A DNA stretch of 64,000 nucleotides, taken from assembly GCA_041918675.1 (NCBI GenBank), contig JAYRVF010000014.1, positions 1-64,000 of the forward strand. The letters run 5' to 3'. Positions 8,433-17,344 of the stretch are shown here, piece by piece (position 1 is the stretch's first letter; each line of letters begins with the position of its first letter). The position numbers and the translations under genes are program-made. This DNA comes from SCUB01 sp041918675. Lineage in GTDB: Bacteria > Pseudomonadota > Alphaproteobacteria > Rhizobiales > Xanthobacteraceae. The notes under the pieces were generated by a model. It was not told the DNA's origin and searched no databases. It worked only from the letters and a program-made list of their open reading frames with translations.

Positions 8433-9473
8433 ATGACGGCATCAACGGTTTTCCCATCCTTCGGCGGCTTGTTCGATCTCGCCAAGCGTGACGGCGTGGA
8501 CGTTCGGCCGACGCTCCTGCGCGTCCTGACCGATCTTTATGTGCAGACGCCCACCCATTCCGCCGATGAAGAACGCCAGTTCGTCGAACTCGCGCTCCGC
8601 CTGATCGACAAGGTCGACGACGCGACGCGCGCGGCGGTCCGCGCCCGCCTGTCGATCTATGCCCGCGCGCCACTGCCGGTGATGCAGGCGCTGGCGAGGC
8701 GCTCCGGCGAGCCGCATCCGGCGACGGCCGGGCAGCCGTCGGATACCGGCGCGAAGACCGGCGGCGCGCACGCTCCCGCCGCCGCGCGTTCCGAGGCGGC
8801 CGCGACGAACACCACCAACACGGCCAGCGCCGCGCGCAAGCGCGAGTCGGACCGGCCGGCTGGATCGGGCTTCACCGAGCTCTTCCTGCGCGGCAACGCG
8901 TTCGACCGCGTTCAAATGCTGCGCAACCTGAACTATTCGACGCTGACGCCGGCCCCACGCCTCGACGAGGAAAAGGCCGAGGCGACCACGGCGATGCTCG
9001 AGGAGGCCGCCCTCTCCGCCGACCGTCGCGGATTCGCCGACGAACTCGCCGACGGTCTCGGCATCGCCCGGGAGTTGGCCCAACGCATCGCCGAAGACGC
9101 CAGCGGCGAGTCGCTGCTTTGCGCCGGGCGCATGCTGCGCATGCCGATCGAAATCTTCGAACGCATCCTGCTGCTGCTCAATCCGGTGATCGGCACGTCG
9201 GTGGAGCGCGTGTTCGCGCTGTCGCGGATGTACGGGGACGTGAGCGAACGCGTCGCGCTCATCATGCTCGCGGCGTGGCGTGGCCAGTCGATGCTCACTC
9301 CGCGCGCGGAAGCGCCGGCGACCGCGCCGCGCCAGGCCGCGACGCCGCGCCATCGTCCGGTTCTTTACGACGACGAAACCCGTCAAGCCCGCCCGGGACC
9401 CGCCGCGCCGGCACGGCCCGCCGCGCCCGCGACCCAACCGGGATTCGGCCAGCGCAATTCCGGCCGGAGCTAG
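8433..9473 (+). CDS. DUF2336 domain protein (first paralogue)
   Basis: 346 residues. The N-terminal ~75 residues (FDLAKRDG ... VELALRLIDKVDDATRAAVRARLS) and the helical block at ~160-290 match the DUF2336 family of alphaproteobacteria, HEAT-like helical proteins without an agreed function. The middle (about 95-150) and the C-terminus (about 290-346) are Ala/Pro/Arg-rich linkers. The gene sits behind a perfect CtrA box and overlaps the convergent DUF1491 gene by four bases. A second DUF2336 protein is encoded at 41807-42964. Confidence 0.83.
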   Translation: MTASTVFPSFGGLFDLAKRDGVDVRPTLLRVLTDLYVQTPTHSADEERQFVELALRLIDKVDDATRAAVRARLSIYARAPLPVMQALARRSGEPHPATAGQPSDTGAKTGGAHAPAAARSEAAATNTTNTASAARKRESDRPAGSGFTELFLRGNAFDRVQMLRNLNYSTLTPAPRLDEEKAEATTAMLEEAALSADRRGFADELADGLGIARELAQRIAEDASGESLLCAGRMLRMPIEIFERILLLLNPVIGTSVERVFALSRMYGDVSERVALIMLAAWRGQSMLTPRAEAPATAPRQAATPRHRPVLYDDETRQARPGPAAPARPAAPATQPGFGQRNSGRS

Positions 9474-9838
9474 ACCGAAGCCTGTTTGCCGCCTTCCCTG
9501 CTCGCCAGCGTGAGGAAGTGGCGGCCGCCGCGGTCCTCGACCTCGATGACCCACACATCGGGATCGAACCGTATTTCGCGCGTCAGGCGCTCCTCGACCC
9601 TCGCGTCCGCCTGAACGGCGTCGAACACGGGCAGGAACGCGCGCTCATCGGGATGGTCCGTCGCATAGGCCGATTGCGGCGCCGGCGCGAACAGTTGCGC
9701 CGTGCCGTCGAGCAGCGCGATTTTGACGAAAATGGCGCCGGCCTCCTCGGCGCCACGCCGGCGCAGGGTCGCGAAGGCGCCCTCGCCGTTGCACCGGCGC
9801 AAATAGGCCGAAACCCAGATGGCGGATTTCAATCGCAT
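9470..9838 (-). CDS. DUF1491 family protein
   Basis: 122 residues beginning MRLKSAIWVSAYLRRC, the signature start of DUF1491, followed by GAIFVKIALLDGTAQLFAPAPQ and the WVIEVEDR stretch near the end. Small conserved cytosolic alphaproteobacterial protein of unknown function. Its 3' end overlaps the DUF2336 gene convergently. It is probably transcribed downstream of the kinase and peptidoglycan-binding genes that precede it on the same strand. Confidence 0.85.
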   Translation of the reverse strand: MRLKSAIWVSAYLRRCNGEGAFATLRRRGAEEAGAIFVKIALLDGTAQLFAPAPQSAYATDHPDERAFLPVFDAVQADARVEERLTREIRFDPDVWVIEVEDRGGRHFLTLASREGGKQASV

Positions 9839-9913
9839 TCGACGAGCTTACGAAAGCGCGCGCATGGCGCATAGGGCAAAGCCGATGCCGCGCCGTCCGG
9901 CACGCGCGAAAGA

Positions 9914-10618
9914 TCAGTCGAACACGCGCCCGGTGATCGCGCTCAATTCGCGCAGCATGCGGGCCGAGATCTTGCCGGTCACCGGCATCATGCGCTCGCG
10001 CTCGAATTTCTCGATCGCGGCCTGCGTGTCGGGGCCGGCGACGCCGGTCGGCTTGATCTGTCCGTAGCCGAACTCCGACAAGGCGCGCTGGACCGTCGCG
10101 ACCCGCTGCGTCGCCGCGATGCGTTCGGCGATCGGATCGTCACGCGAGACATTTTCACGTTGAACCGCCGCAGCCACGGGTTTGGCGGCGGGCGCGGACC
10201 GTGTCGCCGGCGCCGTCGTCATCACCGGTTTGGCCGGTTCCTGATCCCTGGAATCGGCCGCCGCCGGCCGCGGCCGGGGCATCGGTTTGGCGGCTTCCTG
10301 AACGGCGGCGACCGCCGCCTTCGGTTCCGTCGCCGTGCCGAACCAGGGCGCGGGATGGCGCGCCGATTGCAGGAACAGCGCGTTGACCAGAATGGCGCCG
10401 GCGACGCAGGAGGCCATCGCGAAGATCGCGACATTGCCGCGATGATGCCAGCAAAAGGCGAGCGCGACTTTCAGCCGGCTTCCCGACTTCGCTTCGCCGG
10501 CGAGCTTGGTCCCGCGCGCCGATTTGGACCCGCGCGCGGAGCCGGACTCGCGGGCGAACGAGGGCTCGCGGGCGGAATGGCGGAAATCCCCGCCGCCGAA
10601 TGCGATGGCGCTAGGCAA
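9914..10618 (-). CDS. Membrane-anchored peptidoglycan-binding protein
   Basis: 234 residues. An Arg/Ser/Gly-rich cytoplasmic head (1-48) contains short repeated ARGSK/ARGTK-like units. One transmembrane helix lies at ~60-85, a Pro/Ala-rich periplasmic linker follows, and the C-terminal ~65 residues form a PG_binding_1 domain (VQRALSEFGYGQIKPTGVAG, then DTQAAIEKFERE). It probably tethers the membrane to the cell wall. Its start overlaps the end of the PAS histidine kinase gene by eight bases, so the pair is translationally coupled. Confidence 0.82.
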   Translation of the reverse strand: MPSAIAFGGGDFRHSAREPSFARESGSARGSKSARGTKLAGEAKSGSRLKVALAFCWHHRGNVAIFAMASCVAGAILVNALFLQSARHPAPWFGTATEPKAAVAAVQEAAKPMPRPRPAAADSRDQEPAKPVMTTAPATRSAPAAKPVAAAVQRENVSRDDPIAERIAATQRVATVQRALSEFGYGQIKPTGVAGPDTQAAIEKFERERMMPVTGKISARMLRELSAITGRVFD

Positions 10619-12473
10619 TTTTTCTTACCCCCGATTGCGTCGCGTCCGCGCGCGGCGGACTGAAATTCGTGACATTGGTGCCACCGCTCCCGAGCGCCGG
10701 CACGAATTCCAGCGGCAGCAGCACCGTCACCTTGGTGCCCTCGCCGAGCCGGCTGTCGAACCGGATCTCGCCGCTGTGCAGCCCCACCAGCCCCTTCACG
10801 ATCGAGAGCCCGAGCCCCGTGCCCTCGTGACGGCGATCATAGGTGCGGCCGGCCTGGAAGAACGCCTCGCCCAGCTTGCGCAAATCCTCGTCGTCGATGC
10901 CGATGCCGGTATCCTCGACCGACAGCATGAGGTTCGCGCCCTGCGACGCCATCGCGATATTCACCTTGCCGCCGCGGTTGGAGAACTTGATCGCGTTGGC
11001 AAGGAGATTGATCAGGATTTGCTTGAACGCGCGCTTGTCGCCGGTGATCGCGAGCGGGCCTTCGGGCACGTTCATGACCAGGTCGACGCCGGTCTCGCGC
11101 GCGCGCAGCGCCATCAGATCGCAGCAACTGGCGACCACCTCGCGCGGATCGAACGGACGCGGATCGAGTTCGAAGGTGCCGCTCTCGATCTTCGACATGT
11201 TCAGAATGTCGTTGACCACCGAAAGCAGATGCAGGCCGGATTCGTGGATCAAGCCGGCGTATTCCCGGCGCTTGTCGTCGCTCAGCGAAAGCTCCCGCTC
11301 CTGCGCGATCATCTCGGAAAAGCCGATGATGGCGTTCAACGGCGTGCGCAATTCGTGGCTCATGGTGGCGAGAAAGCGAACCTTGGCGGCGTTGGCCCGC
11401 TCGGCGTCGGCGCGCGCTTCGCCGAGCGCGAGTTGCTGACGAATCCGTTCGGTCACGTCACGCGTCACCGCCACCACTTCGCGGCCATCGCCCGCCCGCT
11501 CGCCATCCTGGTCGAGCGGCCGGCAGCGCATTTCCACCCAGATGAATTCAGGCGCTCCGCCTTGACGCGCCGACGTCCGATGCGTCCCGAGCCCCTCGCC
11601 CGCGAATCGCGCTTGCGAACCGCCCCGACGCAGGCGGAATTCAACGCCGTGCTCCTCGCCGTCGCGCGCCGCGCCGGACAGCGCCGTCAGGAAGGCGGGC
11701 CGGTCGGCGATATGAACGCGCTCGAACAAGCCATGCCCCATCAGCGAAGCAGCGGGCGTCGCCAGCAAGGCCTCCGCCGCCGGAGAAATGAACAGCACCT
11801 CGCCATTGCGGCCGTGGCGCGAAATCACGTCGCTCATGTGCCGCGCCAACAGCTGGTAGCGATTTCCCTCCGCGTCGATACGGCTGAAATAGGTTCGCGC
11901 CAGGTGTTCGGCGCCGAACGCCAGGCACGCGCCGTAGAGCGCGGCGGAAATGGCGGCGACCGCCATGAACAGACTCTGTTCCGCGGCGCCGAGTTCCGAA
12001 CGCGGCAGCAGGTCCATCGCGCCGAGCAGCCACAGGCCGAGCGCCGCGCCGAGCGCGAGCGCGGTCGCCACGCCGATGACGCGACGCGACGCCGACAGCG
12101 ACGCCTCGAACGGAACCAGCACCAGCCAGATCGCCGCGAAGGATTCGACGCCGCCGCTCTTGGCGGCGACGGTGGCGACGAGCGCCGTCAGCGTCAGCGA
12201 TGACAACATCTGCGCGCGCTCGTAGTTGCCGGTGCGCGAGAGGTAATAGGCAAGCACGACCTGCGTCATCAGCCAGGCGAACAGCAGCAACTCGAGCGCG
12301 CCGGGCGCGCCGTTCCAGGCGAGATAGACGGGGAAGATCGCGAGCGCGATGAAGCTGCCGATGAAGCGGGGAACGATGAACGCGCGATGGCGCGCCTTCG
12401 TCATGGCATCGACGCGCGCCGACGGATGCGGCAACGCATCGACAAATTGGCTGATCATCGTCGACAATGACAC
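10611..12473 (-). CDS. PAS sensor histidine kinase, DivJ/PleC-like
   Basis: 620 residues. Residues ~30-200 hold several membrane helices; a PAS region (~215-345) follows; then the HisKA dimerisation helix with MSHELRTPLNAIIGFSEM (phospho-accepting His373) and a HATPase_c domain (NLLANAIKFSNRGG, DTGIGIDDED, GTGLGLSIVKGLV). The architecture resembles the polarity kinases DivJ and PleC that feed the CtrA pathway, but I cannot assign it to one of them. It starts at a GTG and is coupled to a peptidoglycan-binding protein gene. A CtrA-like box lies 68 bases upstream. Confidence 0.85.
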   Translation of the reverse strand: MSLSTMISQFVDALPHPSARVDAMTKARHRAFIVPRFIGSFIALAIFPVYLAWNGAPGALELLLFAWLMTQVVLAYYLSRTGNYERAQMLSSLTLTALVATVAAKSGGVESFAAIWLVLVPFEASLSASRRVIGVATALALGAALGLWLLGAMDLLPRSELGAAEQSLFMAVAAISAALYGACLAFGAEHLARTYFSRIDAEGNRYQLLARHMSDVISRHGRNGEVLFISPAAEALLATPAASLMGHGLFERVHIADRPAFLTALSGAARDGEEHGVEFRLRRGGSQARFAGEGLGTHRTSARQGGAPEFIWVEMRCRPLDQDGERAGDGREVVAVTRDVTERIRQQLALGEARADAERANAAKVRFLATMSHELRTPLNAIIGFSEMIAQERELSLSDDKRREYAGLIHESGLHLLSVVNDILNMSKIESGTFELDPRPFDPREVVASCCDLMALRARETGVDLVMNVPEGPLAITGDKRAFKQILINLLANAIKFSNRGGKVNIAMASQGANLMLSVEDTGIGIDDEDLRKLGEAFFQAGRTYDRRHEGTGLGLSIVKGLVGLHSGEIRFDSRLGEGTKVTVLLPLEFVPALGSGGTNVTNFSPPRADATQSGVRKIA

Positions 12474-12913
12474 TTGATTTCACGCGCCGGATCGCTTGCC
12501 GGCACGCCCCCGTTATCGCGCGGATCGTGGCAGAGCGAACTTAAGCGAACGCTAAGGCATCGCGGCGCGACGCATCCGCGCGGCCTCGCAACCGGCGAAT
12601 GGCCCGCCCACGCCGCGCTTTCCTGATCGGAAGGTAAACCGCGAGTTTCCGCGCGGCGCCCGATTATGGTTGCGATTTGGTTGACGGCGCGCGCGGAAAC
12701 CGCGCCATCGACCCATGACGGCGCGATTCGCTCTCGCCATCGGCGGCGATGATGGAAAATTTACTTCAACCGCGATCGTTCGAATTTGACGAAACTTGCG
12801 CCCATCGCGCAAACCGGACCTTCATCGCCGAATGCTAGCTTCGCGCCTGGATCGCGATATGCGCCGTGGCCACAAGAGCCCGCGCACCGGGTAGCGATGG
12901 GGAGCGTTCAACG
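12474..12913. other. 440-base intergenic region
   Basis: No convincing gene. It contains the CtrA-like box in front of the histidine kinase and, at its right end, the ribosome binding site (gggag near 12899-12903) of the DUF5330 gene. The short frames on both strands have no family-like sequence. Confidence 0.5.
12541..12555. promoter_or_regulatory. CtrA-like box (TTAA-N7-CTAA)
   Basis: TTAA at 12541-12544 and CTAA at 12552-12555 with seven bases between, 7 of 8 matches to the CtrA consensus. It is 68 bases upstream of the histidine kinase start, nearly the same distance as the two other CtrA-like boxes in this part of the window. Confidence 0.45.
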
Positions 12914-13357
12914 ATGTTCTTTCTTCTGCGGATTGGATTCTGGCTGGGGCTTGTGCTCGTCCTGCTGCCGGCCGACAAGCCTGCCGATGGCGGCAAGGAC
13001 GTTCACGTCGACGCCGGTCAGGCGATCTCGGCGGCGAGCGCGGCCGTTTCCGACATGAGCCAGTTCTGCGAACGTCAACCGGCCGCCTGCGCGGTCGGCG
13101 GACAAGCGGCCACGCTGATCGGCCAGCGCGCGCAGTCCGGCGCGCGCAAGCTCTATAACTTCATCACCGAGAAGAAGGGCGATCACACCGGTTCGATCGG
13201 CGGCGACGACGGCATCGAGCTTCCCGAGGCCACCGACACGCTGTTGCCCTCCGACATCCAGATCGACTGGCGCGGCCCCATGCACGCGCTCGACATGACC
13301 GCGCCGGCGACGACGGTCCCCGGGCGCGAGGCGGAGCGCGCCTCCGAACGCGGCTAG
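12914..13357 (+). CDS. DUF5330-type small secreted or anchored protein
   Basis: 147 residues from the ATG at 12914 (gggag upstream). MFFLLRIGFWLGLVLVLLP is a signal anchor. Two cysteines (FCERQPAACAVG) follow, then IDWRGP near the C-terminus. This matches the DUF5330 family of Hyphomicrobiales, of unknown function and probably periplasmic. The longer frame from 12866 adds only a hydrophilic leader and is unlikely. It precedes sufE. Confidence 0.75.
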   Translation: MFFLLRIGFWLGLVLVLLPADKPADGGKDVHVDAGQAISAASAAVSDMSQFCERQPAACAVGGQAATLIGQRAQSGARKLYNFITEKKGDHTGSIGGDDGIELPEATDTLLPSDIQIDWRGPMHALDMTAPATTVPGREAERASERG

Positions 13358-13478
13358 CGCGACCGGCGCCCGGTCGGGCGCATCTTTCCCGCGCACGGGT
13401 GGCGCCGATCGAGGCTTCCGCGACGGCGCGTTCTCCTATATGCCTTCCGCCGTCACGGATGGGGAGGCATTTCGCGCG

Positions 13479-13901
13479 ATGACGATCGATGAAATTCGCG
13501 AGAATTTCGACGTCCTGGATGATTGGGACGATCGCTATCGCTACGTCATCGAGCTCGGGCGCACGCTGACGCCCTTGCCCGAGGACGAGCGCACCGCCGT
13601 CAACAAGGTTCAGGGCTGCGTCAGCCAGGTTTGGCTGTCGACAAGAACGACGCAAGGCGCGGACGGCCCGGTGCTCGAATTCGTCGGCGACAGCGACGCC
13701 CATATCGTGCGCGGCCTGATCGCCATCCTGCTCTCGCTCGTCTCCGGCAAGACCGCGCGCGAAATTCTCGCCACCGACGCGCTCACAGTGTTCGACGAGC
13801 TCGGCTTTCGCGAGCATCTCACGCCGCAGCGCTCGAACGGCCTGCGCGCGATGATCGAGCGCGTACGCGCCGACGCGCGGGCCGCGTTGGCGCCGGCTTA
13901 A
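13479..13901 (+). CDS. sufE: SufE, cysteine desulfuration protein
   Basis: 140 residues. SufE takes persulfide sulfur from the cysteine desulfurase SufS for Fe-S cluster assembly. The sulfur-accepting residue is Cys47 in VQGCVSQVW, and the conserved DDWDDRYRYVIELGR and SGKTAREIL stretches are present. I chose the ATG at 13479 (MTIDEIRENF), the usual family start with a gggagg upstream, over the one at 13440. It is separated from any suf operon and stands alone here. Confidence 0.93.
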   Translation: MTIDEIRENFDVLDDWDDRYRYVIELGRTLTPLPEDERTAVNKVQGCVSQVWLSTRTTQGADGPVLEFVGDSDAHIVRGLIAILLSLVSGKTAREILATDALTVFDELGFREHLTPQRSNGLRAMIERVRADARAALAPA

Positions 13902-13985
13902 GACGGGGTTCGGTTCGTTTCGGCGTCCGACGCGGAGCCTGTCCCGCCCGTCCCGTTGATGCAAGCCCCGCGCTCCATGCCGCGT

Positions 13986-14759
13986 TCACTCGGCCGGGCG
14001 CGCCACGTCGTCGGCGAGCCATGTCCTCGTTTTCGCATTTGGCGCTCCGCTGATCTCGCGACGCAGACCGTAATGGCGCGCCAGGCGGTCCAGCCCCAAT
14101 TGCAGCACGATCTTGGCCGAGCGCGCCGGCCATCCGCGCGCGTGTTCGGCGTCCTCCAGCCCACGCAGAAAACAGCACACGTCGACGAGCAGGCCCGCGA
14201 ATTCGGGGCCGACCGCGTCCAGCGCGCGGCGCAGCCGCTGGCGCGCGGCGATGACGAGGTCGGACATTTCGCCGCCGCCGCGCCGACCGTCGCCGCCGCG
14301 CGCGACCGGCCCCTCCCAGCTCGAAGTGACGCGCGGCGTCAGATTCCCGAGCGTGAAGTCCGCGCGCAGGCGCTCGCCGGCGGCGAACTGATGCGCGTCG
14401 ATGAGCGGGCGGCCGTCCCGTCCCTTGCGACGGGCGAGCCAGCCAAGCGGGCTCTCCCCGTCATCGACCGTCGCGCGGACGGTCTCGCCGCCGACCGCGA
14501 TGTCGCGCGTCGCGATCGCCATGTGCTGCGCGCGATGGGCGCCAACGCCCTCGGAACGCGGATGATGGGCGCGCGCCCATCGCGCCCGCCCGACCGCTGT
14601 CGGCACAAGACGCCCGCAAGGGTCGCGCGCGGCCAGGTCCTCCGCGATCAGCGCGTCCGCCAGGCTCGTCGGCGGATCGGCGACCGCACCGTGGGCGACC
14701 AGCGCGCCGAGCAGGCGCCGGGCGGCGGGTTTCCGGCCGTCGACCGTCGCGCGGCTCAT
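13986..14759 (-). CDS. DUF6456 domain protein
   Basis: 257 residues. The C-terminal half carries the conserved DUF6456 region (ARQRLRRALDAVGPEFAGLLVDVCCFLRGLEDAE, then KIVLQLGLDRLARHYGL), which looks like a helical DNA-binding or replication-related domain. The N-terminal third resembles a winged-helix segment. It is found in Hyphomicrobiales, typically next to a small DnaA-domain-IV-like protein, as here: its ATG overlaps that gene's stop (ATGA). Function unknown; a role in chromosome biology is inferred only from domain look and partner. Confidence 0.8.
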   Translation of the reverse strand: MSRATVDGRKPAARRLLGALVAHGAVADPPTSLADALIAEDLAARDPCGRLVPTAVGRARWARAHHPRSEGVGAHRAQHMAIATRDIAVGGETVRATVDDGESPLGWLARRKGRDGRPLIDAHQFAAGERLRADFTLGNLTPRVTSSWEGPVARGGDGRRGGGEMSDLVIAARQRLRRALDAVGPEFAGLLVDVCCFLRGLEDAEHARGWPARSAKIVLQLGLDRLARHYGLRREISGAPNAKTRTWLADDVARPAE

Positions 14760-15133
14760 CGGCGGCACTCCGAGCTGCAGCACGCCCGCGCGGATTCGCG
14801 TACATAGGTTTCGAGCGAAGCCACCAGCGCGTCGAAATCGATGTCGTCGCGCTGGTCCTCGATGCGCCGGCAGGCGTGCCCCGCCGTGGTGCGGTCACGC
14901 CCGAACACACGGCCGACCGCGGCCAGGCTCGCCGCGCAGGCCACATGCGCGAGATACATCGCGAGCTGGCGCGATCGCGCGGTTCGCGGCGAGCGGCGCG
15001 TCGGTGCGTCGATCTCGGAGGCGGGCAAGCCGAAGGCGGCCGCCGAACAGCGTTTCGCGGAGCATCCGGGCGCGGATGGCGCGCCGCTTGCGTCGATCGG
15101 ACAGGGCGTGACGCGCGAAGGGAGATCAAGCAT
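14756..15133 (-). CDS. Small HTH protein resembling DnaA domain IV
   Basis: 125 residues from the ATG at 15133, which has a gagg eight bases upstream (the frame opens at 15166 without a usable site). The central block SRQLAMYLAHVACAASL, VGRVFGRDRTTAGHACRRIED closely matches the DnaA-box-binding helix-turn-helix of DnaA, including the FGRDRTT recognition loop. There is no ATPase domain. It could bind DnaA boxes and modulate initiation, which is inference. It is translationally coupled to the DUF6456 gene. Confidence 0.82.
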   Translation of the reverse strand: MLDLPSRVTPCPIDASGAPSAPGCSAKRCSAAAFGLPASEIDAPTRRSPRTARSRQLAMYLAHVACAASLAAVGRVFGRDRTTAGHACRRIEDQRDDIDFDALVASLETYVRESARACCSSECRR

Positions 15134-15370
15134 CGGGCGGTCCTCGTTATAGGAATTAATACCCATATCCTAAAAGAGGTCCACCACCCCGGGGATAACC
15201 CTAGGTTGTGCATGCTTATTACGTAGTTTCAATTACTTAGGTAGGTCCGGCGAAAACAGCCGACACGTCCGCTGCCCAATGCGGCTCTTTCAGGCAGGCA
15301 CCGGAACCACTCCCGCCTATCGCCCGCACATGAGGCGATGCGGTGTCCGGCCTTCAAGCAGAACGAGAAA

Positions 15371-15781
15371 TCAGCGCCGGCGGCGCTGCTGCCCAAGTCC
15401 CATCTGCCGCGCCAGACGCGAGCGGGCGGCGGCGTAATTCGGCGCGACCATCGGATAGTCCGAGGGCAACGACCACTTCTCGCGGTATTGGTCCGGCGTC
15501 ATGTTGTATTGGCTGCGCAGATGCCGCTTGAGCGATTTGAACTTCTTCCCGTCCTCGAGACAGATCAAGTATTCGGGATGAATGGACTTCTTCACCGGCA
15601 CCGCGGGTTTGGGTGCTTCCGGAATCGTGGTCGAGTGACCGCCGGCAACGCGCAACAGCGCGGTATGAACCTGGCTCAGCAGGGCCGGCAGATCGGACGC
15701 GGGCACGGAATTATTGCTGACATAAGCGGAAACAATCCCCGCCGCCAACTCGATGAAAAGCTTGTTCGAATGGTCGCTCAT
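15371..15781 (-). CDS. mucR: MucR/Ros family transcriptional regulator
   Basis: 136 residues with the prokaryotic zinc-finger core ICLEDGKKFKSLKRHLRSQYNMTPDQYREKW. The classical C2H2 finger is altered: the first Cys is retained (LICLEDG), the position of the second Cys is not Cys, and RHLRS supplies His. MucR proteins bind T-rich DNA and control exopolysaccharide, motility and cell-cycle genes in Hyphomicrobiales. The gene is monocistronic with a long AT-rich upstream region; MucR proteins usually repress themselves. Confidence 0.93.
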   Translation of the reverse strand: MSDHSNKLFIELAAGIVSAYVSNNSVPASDLPALLSQVHTALLRVAGGHSTTIPEAPKPAVPVKKSIHPEYLICLEDGKKFKSLKRHLRSQYNMTPDQYREKWSLPSDYPMVAPNYAAARSRLARQMGLGQQRRRR

Positions 15782-16144
15782 CGTGAATAGACCTTTCAGA
15801 AAAAAGTTTCTATGAAATCACCGCAACAATATCAAACAGACTTGCTTCTCAATTCTTGCCGCTGATTTGCGAATACAAACGCCAACCTTGCGCGAATTTG
15901 GACTAGCTCGCCGCAACTCGCGCACATCGGAATTCCACTCAGGGAATATCGTTTATTTGAAATACTTTTCTCAAGAAAAACTTTGTATACAAAATGACGT
16001 TTTTGCGCGGCAGCGCGCGGTACTTGGCTATGGGACGCGTTTCCCGGACAACTCTCTCCGGTGCTTATTTACCGGCACCTGCCCACTCGTGCCTCACGCG
16101 TTCGTGTCATCGGGGTATGCCCCGCGCACGACAACCAAGCCGGC
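15782..16144. other. AT-rich region upstream of mucR
   Basis: 363 bases, clearly AT-richer than the neighbours and without a convincing gene. It contains A/T-tracts and the perfect inverted repeat ttttct-ca-agaaaa (15966-15979). MucR binds T-rich sites, so this is a plausible autoregulatory or regulon region; no site can be proven by eye. Confidence 0.5.
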
Positions 16145-16906
16145 TCACCCGCGCCCTTCAAGGTGAGCGCGAAGCTCGTTGATCGACGCGAATCGTACCG
16201 GGCCGTTCGATAGTTCGGCCTCGATCGAGCCGTCGGAGAAAAGCGTGTAGGCCATGCCGTCGACGATTCCGGATTTGATGATCGTCACGTTCGGTCGTGA
16301 CGATGTGTCCGGTTGCGGCGCGCGCTCCGCGCTTGCGCGATCTTCCATCTCGTGCGGCGCCGACGAACGGCCTCGGCGCGGGGAGGTCGAATCCTGGCGC
16401 GCCGGCCAAAGCGAATCGAACAGATGCCCCGAGGGCTCGCCGGACGCCGGCTGATCCTTTCGTCGCGCGCGCGGCGCGTCCACCTCCTCGCGCGGCGTTC
16501 CGCGCGGGGCGGCGAGGAAGTCCGAAAGTCCCTCCGTCTCAAGCTGCGGAGGCGGCGAGACGGGCGGCAGGGGCATGTCGCGATGGCGGGGCCGCGAGGC
16601 CGGCTCGCGCGCCATCTCGGCGACGATCGCGGGCTCCGCGCCGGCCAGCCCGGCGGAGATGTCGGGACCGGGAGTTTCCCGCAGCAACGGCGGCATGTCG
16701 CGATCCTCGAGCAGCGCGCCGATGCGGCGGAGCTCCGTCACCACGGCCGATAGGCCGATCAGGATGAGGCCGCCGGAAAGCAGCATCGTTCCAGAGACAA
16801 TCGCCGTGCTGCCGACGCTGAAATCCTTGTTCGGGACGCCGAAGGCGATCGCCATCAGTCCGGCGGCGGCAAAGATGATGCCGACGATCAAAGCAATGCG
16901 CGCCAT
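16145..16906 (-). CDS. Membrane-anchored protein with disordered linker, unknown
   Basis: 253 residues from the ATG at 16906 (gagg five bases upstream). Two N-terminal transmembrane helices (about 3-22 and 33-55) are followed by a long Pro/Arg/Glu-rich linker. A small C-terminal globular domain (~205-253) contains VDGMAYTLFSDGSIEAELSNGPVRFASINELRAHLE, a beta-rich module seen at the end of several alphaproteobacterial membrane proteins. Function unknown. It is divergent from the PuuD-like gene. Confidence 0.72.
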   Translation of the reverse strand: MARIALIVGIIFAAAGLMAIAFGVPNKDFSVGSTAIVSGTMLLSGGLILIGLSAVVTELRRIGALLEDRDMPPLLRETPGPDISAGLAGAEPAIVAEMAREPASRPRHRDMPLPPVSPPPQLETEGLSDFLAAPRGTPREEVDAPRARRKDQPASGEPSGHLFDSLWPARQDSTSPRRGRSSAPHEMEDRASAERAPQPDTSSRPNVTIIKSGIVDGMAYTLFSDGSIEAELSNGPVRFASINELRAHLEGRG

Positions 16907-17344
16907 CGAAACCTCGCCTTCCCAGCCGACCGTGCCGGTCTTCCATTTCCACGCGGCGGCGCGCCGCGCGGAGGAAACCCGCTCGCGCCACACGCGCCGG
17001 TATTCCGGACACCCACCCGCTCCACCCGCCGACAAAGCCGACGAGGCCGGCTTGGTCGAACGCGGCGCCCGCAAGCTTGCGGCCACCACCTCGGGTCTAC
17101 TCGGTGGAAATCCCCCCGACTTTCGCGCGACGCATTATACGCCCTTCATATTGATAGGTTTTTCTGAAGATTCTGGCAATGCGCCAGCGCGATGATTGGC
17201 GTGGAGAACGTCGCCGTCCGCCATCTCCTCCCCCGGGCGTTGCAGGCGGCTTTGCGCCCAGGGCGGGCCAGTTGCAATTTGATCCGAATATTCAACATGC
17301 TATCTTGCAGCTTCGAATTCGCCATCGAAGTGAGGTTTTTTGAC
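16907..17344. other. Divergent intergenic region
   Basis: 438 bases between two divergent membrane-protein genes. Open frames here are N-terminal over-extensions of both genes. It should contain both promoters; an AT-rich tract around 17146-17175 is the likeliest core. No gene is supported. Confidence 0.45.

Noticed and set aside
15867..16166. Plus-strand 99-codon frame upstream of mucR
   Set aside because: No ribosome binding site, mixed composition and no domain; it spans the regulatory AT-rich region.
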